This document shows, piece after piece, positions 32,051 through 39,862 of a stretch of 44,911 nucleotides of DNA. Position numbers and translations under genes: made by a program. The first letter of the stretch is position 1, and every line of letters starts with the position of its first letter. The notes beneath the pieces were generated by a model that saw only the letters and a program-made list of their open reading frames with translations, did no database searches and was not told where the DNA came from. Location: contig JAFIGC010000031.1 of assembly GCA_020831635.1 (NCBI GenBank), forward strand, positions 1 to 44,911, read 5' to 3'. This DNA comes from Verrucomicrobiota bacterium. GTDB lineage: Bacteria; Verrucomicrobiota; Kiritimatiellia; SS1-B-03-39; UBA6053.

Positions 32051-32761
32051 ATGAAACCGAACATACGACTGGTTCCCATGAGTAAAACCGGGCGGGGAAA
32101 AGCGGGAATGACCTGCGGAAAGGTGCTTGGACTCCTCGCCGGAATACTTTTGGTGGCATTTTTGGGGTCGGTAGGGATGTCGATTTATCGTCAATTAAAC
32201 GCCCCCAGGGAGGAACGTGAAATTTCCAGAACTGTTTCGATTGCAAGGGCGATTTTTCAGTTGATCGAACAAGAAAATTTGGAAATTGAATCGGACGGGC
32301 AACTTCATCTCTGGCCCGCTCGGGATCAAGTGCCCTTTCCGGAAACCAGTACCGAATATTTTCGATGGCTCATCGAAAACAACATACTCCATAAAGGTTT
32401 GGTTGATTGGATCGACCTCGGCAATGATGAAGAGAATACCGATCATAAAACCCTGACCGCCGAACAAAACCCATGGTCGGTTGTGGTGGATTTGACGCCC
32501 AAAACCGCCCAACCCCGTGACCCTTTTCTGATCTCCCGCAACCTGAACGAGTCCGCTTTGATCGACTGGCAGGGGGACAAGCGGATGCGACTCGAAAATG
32601 TCGGACGGAGAGGGACGCAAAACACATATGTCACCCCTTTTGATGACAGGCTTTTGGTGGTGGTCACCATGGACGGGGGTGGCTCGGTTCTCTATCGCAG
32701 ATCGTTTTTTTGGCGCGAGTTGAACCCAAATTCACGGACCAATCGTATTTTGAATCCGTAG
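32051..32761 (+). CDS. pilin-like single-pass membrane protein
   Basis: The protein has 236 residues from ATG 32051, with AGGA 12 nt ahead; ATG 32078 (MSKTGRG) is an alternative. A basic N-terminus is followed by one long membrane helix (VLGLLAGILLVAFLGSVGM) that runs into a soluble helical stretch, then an extracytoplasmic beta-rich domain. This is the topology of pseudopilins, but the prepilin GFTLxE cleavage motif is missing, so it is probably only similar in shape. The C-terminal domain (LLVVVTMDGGGSVLYRRSFFW) is unassigned. It is slightly lower in GC than the neighbouring genes. Confidence 0.6.
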   Translation: MKPNIRLVPMSKTGRGKAGMTCGKVLGLLAGILLVAFLGSVGMSIYRQLNAPREEREISRTVSIARAIFQLIEQENLEIESDGQLHLWPARDQVPFPETSTEYFRWLIENNILHKGLVDWIDLGNDEENTDHKTLTAEQNPWSVVVDLTPKTAQPRDPFLISRNLNESALIDWQGDKRMRLENVGRRGTQNTYVTPFDDRLLVVVTMDGGGSVLYRRSFFWRELNPNSRTNRILNP

Positions 32762-32819
32762 GAGGGCATGGAGGGGCGAAATATTATAGCCTGAGGTTTG
32801 GGCCCCCCTCGTCCTCGCC

Positions 32820-32845
32820 TGCGCATGTGCCTAAAGGCACGCGCA
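32820..32845. terminator. stem-loop between convergent genes
   Basis: TGCGC-at-GTGCC and GGCACGCGCA form a 10-bp stem with a 2-nt bulge and a TAAA loop, between the pilin-like gene and the GH28-like gene. No T run. Confidence 0.4.
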
Positions 32846-32860
32846 TGAAGCCGGATTCAT

Positions 32861-32877
32861 GGCCTGTTGATTTATTC
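32861..32877 (+). repeat. 17-bp repeat shared with 44762-44778
   Basis: GGCCTGTTGATTTATTC here and GGCCTGTCGATTTATTC at 44762-44778 differ at one base. Both lie in gene-end spacers. The 32-kb copy is followed by GAATAAA, forming a TTTATTC/GAATAAA hairpin. Confidence 0.55.
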
Positions 32878-32897
32878 CAGCATGAATAAAATTTAAC

Positions 32898-32921
32898 CCT
32901 GAAACCGTGAGATCTTTGCTG
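32898..32921 (+). repeat. 24-bp dispersed repeat, copy 2
   Basis: Identical to 16635-16658 over 24 bp (CCTGAAACCGTGAGATC...), at the 3' end of the GH28-like gene. The flanks differ. It follows the 17-bp repeat by 20 bp. Confidence 0.8.
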
Positions 32922-32948
32922 TGCATGGAATTTTGCACGCTGCCCGGA

Positions 32949-34262
32949 TCAAAACTCCGCATCGACGTTTTCACTTTTGAACAAGCAGACTCGCCCATCT
33001 TGTCCCGTGAGGTGCCAGCGCGCGTCTTTCATTCGCAAATCCCGCACATGCCGCAGGAACAACCCCCAAGAGGGGAGGTGTTTGCCGTTTTTGTTTCCAA
33101 ACATGTTGATCTCAGGGTAGCTTTGGCTGTTTTCTGGGATTTTCTCGAGTATTTGTTCGGCGCGAACCCCGCCCCTGCATTCGATGTCCAAGTCCTCAAA
33201 ACGGAGGTTTTTCACCGGATGACCGGGATAACCGGTGATGCTGGCGCTGTAGGGGCCTGCTTCGCGAATCCTGATTCCACGCACCTCGATGTCCTCGAGA
33301 ATGCCGGGTCCCGCGTTGGGGTCGAATGCACCCTTGAGCCGGGTATGATGCCGGTTGCCGAGTTTGATGAGGAATGGGGCGAGCACGCGGTCAATTCGCA
33401 GGTTTTCCAGGCGAATGCCACGCATGACGGCTCCGTCCACACACTCCAGCGCGAAGCCGCTGTTGGCCGGTCGGCCCTGCGGAAAGCCTGGCATGGGCGC
33501 GGGGACGCGGGAGGGAGAGGTGTGACAATCCCGTACCAGGATGTCCTCAAAACCGCCCACGGATTCGGTGCCGAATTTGATGGGATGGCAGTTGCTCCAC
33601 AGGCGGCAGTCCCGCACTTCGATGCGCTTGCAGGCATGGGGACCGGTGCTTTTGAAGACGAGGGCATCGTCATGGCTGTCGATATCGCAGTCGGTCATCA
33701 ACACGTCCCGGGATCCGTCGATGTCGAGGCCATCGTTGGTAAAATTGCCATGGTTGGAGACGCGAAGGCCTTCGATGCGCACGCCCTCGCAGTCCAAATA
33801 CTGCTGACACCAGCTTCCCGCGTTTTGCAAGGAAAGTCCGGAAACGGCGAGGTTCTTGCAGTTGATGAATTGCAGAAGCAGGGGACGGCGTTCGCCTTCG
33901 GGAATGCCGCTGTCGGGGCAGCCATGCCGACCATCGATCCGGCCCTGTCCCCGAAGCGAGGCCCCGGTGCAATTGTCCGCAAGGATGAGACGGCGGTCAA
34001 AAGCGCGGCGGCTTTGCACGCGGTCGTGCGGAAAGAAGGCGGGATAATCGGCGATATCCAGGCTGCCGAGCAGCACCGCGCCCCGCTCTAAAAAGAGGCA
34101 AACCCGATCCCGCAACATCAGGGTGCCGGTGATCCATTCTCCAGACGGAATCCGCACCTCTCCGCCACCGGCGGCGGCCATGCGGTCAATTTCCTTTTGA
34201 ATCACCGCGGTACACACTGTCCCGCGATGGGCGTGCATCTGGTCGATAAACGTAGGTTTCAT
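32949..34262 (-). CDS. GH28-like (polygalacturonase-family) parallel beta-helix protein
   Basis: The protein has 437 residues and no signal peptide. GH28 landmarks appear in a beta-helix: NFTNDGLDID (173-182), the acid pair in SHDDALVFKS (196-205), and CHPIKFGTES (225-234) at the place of the canonical GHG. There the His is kept but the flanking glycines are not. The usual RIK is LIK (APFLIKLGN). The family hydrolyses uronate-containing or rhamnogalacturonan chains, and the altered motifs point to a divergent specificity. The start is ATG 34262; a longer form from 34307 is less likely. It is divergent from the lyase operon. Confidence 0.8.
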   Translation of the reverse strand: MKPTFIDQMHAHRGTVCTAVIQKEIDRMAAAGGGEVRIPSGEWITGTLMLRDRVCLFLERGAVLLGSLDIADYPAFFPHDRVQSRRAFDRRLILADNCTGASLRGQGRIDGRHGCPDSGIPEGERRPLLLQFINCKNLAVSGLSLQNAGSWCQQYLDCEGVRIEGLRVSNHGNFTNDGLDIDGSRDVLMTDCDIDSHDDALVFKSTGPHACKRIEVRDCRLWSNCHPIKFGTESVGGFEDILVRDCHTSPSRVPAPMPGFPQGRPANSGFALECVDGAVMRGIRLENLRIDRVLAPFLIKLGNRHHTRLKGAFDPNAGPGILEDIEVRGIRIREAGPYSASITGYPGHPVKNLRFEDLDIECRGGVRAEQILEKIPENSQSYPEINMFGNKNGKHLPSWGLFLRHVRDLRMKDARWHLTGQDGRVCLFKSENVDAEF

Positions 34263-34458
34263 CAAGGTTCGTTCGCAAAACTGTAATGAATTGTCAATAA
34301 AAACCATGAACGGGATGTTTGGAGGAGCGTTTGCGATCCTTACCTAAGGCAAGGCGGAACCTGAAGTTTCGCGCATTTTTCCGTCTGAATCCGTGAAACT
34401 GTCCGAATCCATGGTACAGCAATGTCTTTTCTTTTTTGCAATTATGTTGTGTATTTAC

Positions 34459-34476
34459 GTTAGTTGATTGTCTAAC
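34459..34476. promoter_or_regulatory. GTTAG-8-CTAAC inverted repeat upstream of the lyase operon
   Basis: Arms GTTAG and CTAAC lie 23 bp before the lyase-like start codon, with TATATC (34479-34484) just after. It is a possible operator in the 236-bp divergent spacer; I see no convincing -35 and -10 pair there. Confidence 0.3.
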
Positions 34477-34498
34477 CATATATCTTTTGGAGTCGTTT

Positions 34499-37400
34499 AT
34501 GAAAATCATTCACAAGCTTTTTGCCTTTTTCTTTATTCTGCCTTGTGTCTTGCGGTCGGATACGCTGCCGCTTCCCCAGTCGGGCGACATGCTGCAAGTG
34601 ACCTTGGAAGGGCTCTTGTTTCAAAACCCGAATACGCCGGGGCGGACGCTGATGATGGAATTCAACCGTCTGGACGGACATTGGTTCATGGGAGGCGGTC
34701 ATTCGCCTTCTTACAACCGGGGTACGCATCGCGGGGTGATTTCCTTTACAGAGGAAGGCAGCCTGGATTCTTTCCGGATGCAGGTGGATGTGCAGGGAGA
34801 CGCCTGGGTGAGTGGCGGGTTTGTCGATGTGAAGATCTCGTGGAGCACAGAGGACGGTGAAACGTTTACCGGCACCTACGAGGGGAAATCCCTCGGACGG
34901 AAGGTTTCGGGGGTCGCCCGGGGCGAATATTTTTCCCGTCTGGAATCTTTGCCGGGCTTTGAGGCGGCGGCGCGGGGCCAGCATCCGCGCTTGCTGTTGA
35001 CGGATGCGGATTTGCCCGCGCTACGCGAAAAAGCGGAAACCGATTTTGGAAAGGAAGCGTTGGCCCGCTTTGAGGAATCCGCGGTCGGGCTGGGTTTGCT
35101 CTATTTGTTGCGCGAGGATCCGGCCTATGCCGAACGCGCCAAGGAGGCGGTTCAAGTCCATATGGCGGACATGGAGAGCGGGAACAAATCGATTCGCCAC
35201 CGTTTTTGGGGATATCGTTTGGAGCAAATCGCCATCACCTACGATTTGTGTTACCATGCTTGGCCGGAGGAGTTCCGGGTCGAGGTGCAAGACTACATTC
35301 GGGCGCTTGCCCGCCGCATGCATCGTGAAAGAGGGTCGTGGACGGAGTATGTGCAGTGGCATCCGGAGAACGCCTACAACGCCTCCATGATCTATTCCGG
35401 GGTGATCGGGATGTTGGCCATTGCCGACGTGGAAGGCGACGCCCCCAATCCGCCTTCCGCGCCCGAGGTGGAACGTCTCGCTCCGAAGGACTGGACGCTT
35501 GAAATCGACGTACCGCAAGTGGATGTGGAACCGGGTGTTATCCCCGCAAAATTCTGGTATTCCGGGCCCTTGAGCCAAGAGCAGTTCCAAGCGTTCCGCG
35601 AGGCGGGCGGGGACCTGGCCACCCTGGAACTCGACGAAGAGAAAGTGAGAATGATCGAACGGGATCCCGAGGTACGGGGCATCGTTCGGAGCGGATACAC
35701 TGGAAATCATGACGCGCTATGTGTCAACCAAGCCTCCGGCACCGCCTTTGACAGTTGGAACATTTTCGCGACCCGCTGGCAAGTGAAGGAAGCCGGCAAC
35801 TATTATTATCAGAGCAACCACAACGGGGTGGTACCGTATCTGAACGGAGAACGAATCGGCAATTCGGTGCTTCTGAATTTGGAGCCGGGGGAATACACGC
35901 TGGTGCTCGCCGCGCCGCTGGGTCGTCCCAACCCCTGGGCGGGCGTCTTCGTGCGTCCGGTCTTGCGTCCCGTGAGCGACGGGGAAGTCGAGAAATTGCA
36001 GGCCGAAAAAAACGAGAGCTATGCCCAGTCGCTGATTTTTCAACGTCAGGTGAAAGTCGACTGGGAGAAACTCGGGGGCGTGGATCCGGCCACCACCGCT
36101 TTGGTTCGGGACGCCCTGTTCTGGTTCCGCCGCTACGAAGAAACGAAGTTCGGCGCCGCCGGAAGTCAGGTGGGTTCCACCAACAGCATGGCCTTGGAAG
36201 GGCCGGGCCTCATGGCCACCATCTACCGGAATGTCACCGGGCAACCCTTGGGACACCGGAACGGAATCGCCTACTGGCTGCCCCGCAAGCTGATGGTCTT
36301 TTCCTGGACAGCGGAAGGCGGGGAAGTTCATCAGGACTTTTTTGGGGATGCCGGTTTTCACACCAAAGGCTTTCAAGACGAGCGTCCAAACCGTGGTCTG
36401 ATTCTCTCCGCACTTTTCCCGACCATAGCCCCGGAATTTCAGCCCATGGCCTGGTGGTTCTGGCAGGAGGCCGGCAATCCGTTCAAGGCCCATGCTTTGC
36501 CCCAAGCCAACCGCCTGGTGAGCGCGGGGCATCCCGGCACCAGCTACAACAGCATTCCCGTCTATGCCTTCCTGCATGCTCCGTTGGATATGGAGCCGCG
36601 GCACCCGTCCGAGGTGTTGCCCAAGAGTTGGCATGATTCGGTCACCGGCGACTTTATTTTCCGCAATGCCTGGGAAAATGAACAGGATGTGGTTTTGCAA
36701 ATGACCGCCCAGCAGACCTATAACCGCGGGGGGAGCCAGACCTCCGGATCCTTCGCGCTGCGGGGGCTGGGTCACAATTGGACCGCGGATCACGTGGTCA
36801 GCATGACCTCCATGCCGCCGCGCAACGAACACCCGGTGGTGCAAACCGAAAATCCCAATCAGTTCCGCGAGGGGCGGGGACGCGTTCTCGAAGCGCAATC
36901 GTATGCCGATGGCTCGGGGGTGGTGCGCATGGACCTCTCCAAGTCGTATCGGAGCCAATCGGAGCAGGTGGAACACCGAAGAGACGTGCGGGACAACACC
37001 GGAGCGATCTATCCCGGCGTCTTGGTTGATGATGGCGGAAACCTCTCGGCCATCCGAACGATTCTCACCGATTACAGTGGCGCCGCCGGCGTGCCCGCAG
37101 TCGTGATTCTCCTCGATCAGCTTGAAGGCGTCGAAAATCATTTCTGGAGTTGGCCGCTGAGTATTGATATTCAGATGCGGGGCAACTCTCCCGGAACCAC
37201 GACCCCCATCGAACGCGTCGAAATTGAAAAACCCGAACATGTGCACCTCTTCGACAATGGTTTCCACTTGCGGCACGGGGACAAACAGCTCACCACCCGC
37301 TTCATTTCGGATGAGAAACTCGATGTGGGCTTGATCGGCCTTCAAAATCTTCGCCATATCGTCCATTCCAGGTGCCAGCTTCGCACCCGCAATTTGCTGA

Positions 37401-37588
37401 TCGCGGAGGGGACGGACACCTACCTCGCGGTCATCACCCTCGGCGAAGGAGACCCGCCCGAAATCGAAACCGAACGTTCCGGTGATTCCTTGCAAATCAA
37501 AATCGGGGATGCCATGTACCGTTTGGAAAAGGGCCATCTCCGGTTTGAAGGAAAAAACGATGCGGTTCCTTTTCCGCCGCTCCAGTGA
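34499..37588 (+). CDS. secreted heparinase-II/III-like polysaccharide lyase family protein
   Basis: The protein has 1029 residues with a signal peptide (MKIIHKLFAFFFILPCVLRS). After an N-terminal beta domain, LLLTDADLPALREKAE (about 172-188) begins a helical toroid typical of heparinase/alginate-lyase-like enzymes, with YVQWHPENAYNASMIYSG in it. An inserted beta domain follows (about 340-510). The C-terminal beta-sandwich has RNAWENEQDVVLQMTAQQ, as in heparinase II/III superfamilies. The catalytic Tyr/His cannot be fixed from sequence alone. The start has GGAG 7 nt ahead. It is the first gene of an operon with the metallophosphoesterase, sulfatase and PQQ-propeller genes. Confidence 0.75.
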   Translation: MKIIHKLFAFFFILPCVLRSDTLPLPQSGDMLQVTLEGLLFQNPNTPGRTLMMEFNRLDGHWFMGGGHSPSYNRGTHRGVISFTEEGSLDSFRMQVDVQGDAWVSGGFVDVKISWSTEDGETFTGTYEGKSLGRKVSGVARGEYFSRLESLPGFEAAARGQHPRLLLTDADLPALREKAETDFGKEALARFEESAVGLGLLYLLREDPAYAERAKEAVQVHMADMESGNKSIRHRFWGYRLEQIAITYDLCYHAWPEEFRVEVQDYIRALARRMHRERGSWTEYVQWHPENAYNASMIYSGVIGMLAIADVEGDAPNPPSAPEVERLAPKDWTLEIDVPQVDVEPGVIPAKFWYSGPLSQEQFQAFREAGGDLATLELDEEKVRMIERDPEVRGIVRSGYTGNHDALCVNQASGTAFDSWNIFATRWQVKEAGNYYYQSNHNGVVPYLNGERIGNSVLLNLEPGEYTLVLAAPLGRPNPWAGVFVRPVLRPVSDGEVEKLQAEKNESYAQSLIFQRQVKVDWEKLGGVDPATTALVRDALFWFRRYEETKFGAAGSQVGSTNSMALEGPGLMATIYRNVTGQPLGHRNGIAYWLPRKLMVFSWTAEGGEVHQDFFGDAGFHTKGFQDERPNRGLILSALFPTIAPEFQPMAWWFWQEAGNPFKAHALPQANRLVSAGHPGTSYNSIPVYAFLHAPLDMEPRHPSEVLPKSWHDSVTGDFIFRNAWENEQDVVLQMTAQQTYNRGGSQTSGSFALRGLGHNWTADHVVSMTSMPPRNEHPVVQTENPNQFREGRGRVLEAQSYADGSGVVRMDLSKSYRSQSEQVEHRRDVRDNTGAIYPGVLVDDGGNLSAIRTILTDYSGAAGVPAVVILLDQLEGVENHFWSWPLSIDIQMRGNSPGTTTPIERVEIEKPEHVHLFDNGFHLRHGDKQLTTRFISDEKLDVGLIGLQNLRHIVHSRCQLRTRNLLIAEGTDTYLAVITLGEGDPPEIETERSGDSLQIKIGDAMYRLEKGHLRFEGKNDAVPFPPLQ

Positions 37589-37622
37589 GATTGGATCGTT
37601 GACCAACCTTTGTACGAAAACG

Positions 37623-38393
37623 ATGAAACTACTGATTCTTAGCGACCTGCATCTGGTATCCCCTGCCGACCCGCACCTTGGGCAGCACAAACAACGCGCC
37701 CATTTCGCGAAAGCACGGCATCACTTGCCCGCATTGCGGGAGGCCATCGGACGCGAATCGCCCGACTTCCTGATTTCCCTTGGGGATCTGGTCGATTGGT
37801 ACAGCGATGAAAACCGGGATTTCGCGCTGGCGTTTCTTGAATCTCTTCAGCTACCCTGGGCCATGACACCGGGCAATCATGACGGATCCTCTCCCGTTCC
37901 TGGGATTCCGGATCCCGGACTGAGCGGATGGGAGGCGGCCGGCGTGGCAATCCACAACCGAAAACTGGAACTGGACCCTCTTCATGCGTATCTCGTCAAC
38001 AGTCACGACTCCAACGTGCCGCCGGGAACCGAAACCTGGCTGCGCGAGGCCTTGGACCCGGAGGAGGTGAACGCGGTGTTTACCCATGTGCCGCCCGACA
38101 CGCCCGAGACGCGGGCCGCGATTCTCGCCCGGGAGCCGCAACGAAACTTGCGGAAATACGTGCAGAGTCAGGCCCCCGGACTGTTTGAAAACGCAATGGC
38201 GGAAACCGTGGCTTCTGTCTGGAGCGGGCACCTTCATTTCCACGCCACCGCGCGGATCGGGAAAACCCGGTTCAATATCCTGCCGCTCTCCATTCACGCC
38301 CACGGCAAAACCTATCCCGAACAGGGACATTTCCATGTCTTGGACACCCGAACCATGGATACACAACAAATTTACTTCGAACCCACCCCTTGA
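37623..38393 (+). CDS. calcineurin-like metallophosphoesterase
   Basis: The protein has 256 residues. The metal-binding signature is complete: SDLHL (7-11), SLGDLVDW, TPGNHDGS, FTHVPP and WSGHLHFHA. It has no signal peptide, so it should be cytoplasmic. Such enzymes split phosphodiesters or phosphomonoesters; the substrate is unknown. The start is ATG 37623 (MKLLILSDLHL); upstream in-frame extension overlaps the lyase-like gene and is not used. The gaps are 34 bp to the lyase-like gene and 15 bp to the sulfatase, so it is within the operon. Confidence 0.88.
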   Translation: MKLLILSDLHLVSPADPHLGQHKQRAHFAKARHHLPALREAIGRESPDFLISLGDLVDWYSDENRDFALAFLESLQLPWAMTPGNHDGSSPVPGIPDPGLSGWEAAGVAIHNRKLELDPLHAYLVNSHDSNVPPGTETWLREALDPEEVNAVFTHVPPDTPETRAAILAREPQRNLRKYVQSQAPGLFENAMAETVASVWSGHLHFHATARIGKTRFNILPLSIHAHGKTYPEQGHFHVLDTRTMDTQQIYFEPTP

Positions 38394-38408
38394 ATCATTC
38401 CATAATCC

Positions 38409-39845
38409 ATGAACCTACTCTTCTTATTTACCGACGAACAGCGACGCGACACCCTTTCCTACCATGGCAACGACTTCGTGCACATGCCGAACCTCAATGC
38501 CCTGGCGGATCAGGCCTGCGTCTTCGACAATGCCCACTGCACCAACCCGGTTTGCACCCCTTCGCGCGGGTCCCTGATGACCGGCCTCTATCCCCATGCC
38601 CACGGCGCCGTGGGCAACAACATGCCCCTGAATGCCGATGCCCGCTGTCTGCCCGATCTCCTTTCACCCTCGGCGCGGGAGGAAACCCGCATCGAATACA
38701 ACGGGAAATGGCATCTGGGCGACGAACTCTACGCCCAGCACGGCTACGAACGCTTTGTCTCCATCGAAGACATCTACTGGCCCCACTTCAGCGAACGCCG
38801 CAATCCGTCCGACCGCAGCGACTATCATCACTGGCTGCGCGCCAAGGGCTTCACGCTCGGGAATCGGGACAGTTTTTCCCGCGAGTTTGAAGCCCAGTTG
38901 CCGGAGGAATTCTGCAAACCCAAATTCCAAGCCGACCACGCCTGCCGCTTCATCGAGGAAAACAAAGGCCGTCCCTGGATGCTCACCGTGAGCATGTTGG
39001 AGCCCCACATGCCCTTTTTCGGTTGTCGGGACGGACAGTACGACCCGGAAACGGTGCCGATGTTTTCCAATTTCGACCACGTGCCCGGAGAAAATCCCGA
39101 CGAGGGTCCGGTGCCCACACATGTCCTCAAGAGTATTCAACGCTGGCGGGACGAAGGCTATGAACATCACGATTTGAACACCGAGGCGGGCTGGCGGAAA
39201 ATGACCGCGAAGTATCTCGGCCTCTGTTCGCTCATCGACACCCATATGGGCCGCATCCTCGACGCCCTGCGCGAAACCGGTCAGGAAGAAGACACCCTGG
39301 TGGTGTTCACCAGCGACCACGGCGAAATGATGGGCAGCCACCGCTTGCTGGCCAAAAAATTCCTCTACCGTGAATCCAGCGGCATTCCGCTGATGATTCG
39401 TCTGCCCGGACAAAAGAAGGGCGTTCGACTGAACGGTCCCGCCAGCCAGATCGATTTGGTGCCCACCCTGTTGGATTTGCTCGGACACGCGGTACCGGAA
39501 CATCTGCACGGGCGCTCCTTGGCGCCCCGTATGCGGGAGGCGGTCACCACAGGAGAAACGGAGGCGGACCTCGGCGGCGCGCAGTCCGACTGCGTGATCG
39601 TCCAACACGAATTTTCCCGCAGCCTGCTGTCCGACGACGGCTGGCGTTACACCCTGTACACGCAAAGCGGCGAATGGGAACTCTTTGATCTGAACAACGA
39701 CCCCGGGGAAACCCGCAATCTTGCCGACGACCCGAAGCATCTCGACCGCGCCCTCGAACTGCATGAACAAATCCGGCAGTGGCAACAACGCACCGGCGAC
39801 ACCTTGGAACTCCCCGCGCCGAAAACCTGGAAAACGCTCACCTGA
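38409..39845 (+). CDS. type I (formylglycine) sulfatase
   Basis: The protein has 478 residues. The N-terminal FTDEQRRD supplies metal-binding acids, and C49-T-P-S-R53 followed by GSLMTGLYPH is the formylglycine motif, to be oxidised by a maturation enzyme that is not in this window. Further family motifs are GKWHLGDELY and TSDHGEMMGSHRLLAKKF. There is no signal peptide, so it acts in the cytoplasm on imported oligosaccharides, or is exported otherwise. The operon setting with lyase-like and GH28-like genes suggests desulfation of a sulfated polysaccharide. Confidence 0.93.
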   Translation: MNLLFLFTDEQRRDTLSYHGNDFVHMPNLNALADQACVFDNAHCTNPVCTPSRGSLMTGLYPHAHGAVGNNMPLNADARCLPDLLSPSAREETRIEYNGKWHLGDELYAQHGYERFVSIEDIYWPHFSERRNPSDRSDYHHWLRAKGFTLGNRDSFSREFEAQLPEEFCKPKFQADHACRFIEENKGRPWMLTVSMLEPHMPFFGCRDGQYDPETVPMFSNFDHVPGENPDEGPVPTHVLKSIQRWRDEGYEHHDLNTEAGWRKMTAKYLGLCSLIDTHMGRILDALRETGQEEDTLVVFTSDHGEMMGSHRLLAKKFLYRESSGIPLMIRLPGQKKGVRLNGPASQIDLVPTLLDLLGHAVPEHLHGRSLAPRMREAVTTGETEADLGGAQSDCVIVQHEFSRSLLSDDGWRYTLYTQSGEWELFDLNNDPGETRNLADDPKHLDRALELHEQIRQWQQRTGDTLELPAPKTWKTLT

Positions 39846-39862
39846 ACCCCAAAGCCTTCATC

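Noticed and set aside
34454-34484. Promoter with TATATC before the lyase-like gene
   Set aside because: The implied start would fall within or next to the ribosome site and the -35 is poor. Only the inverted repeat is listed.
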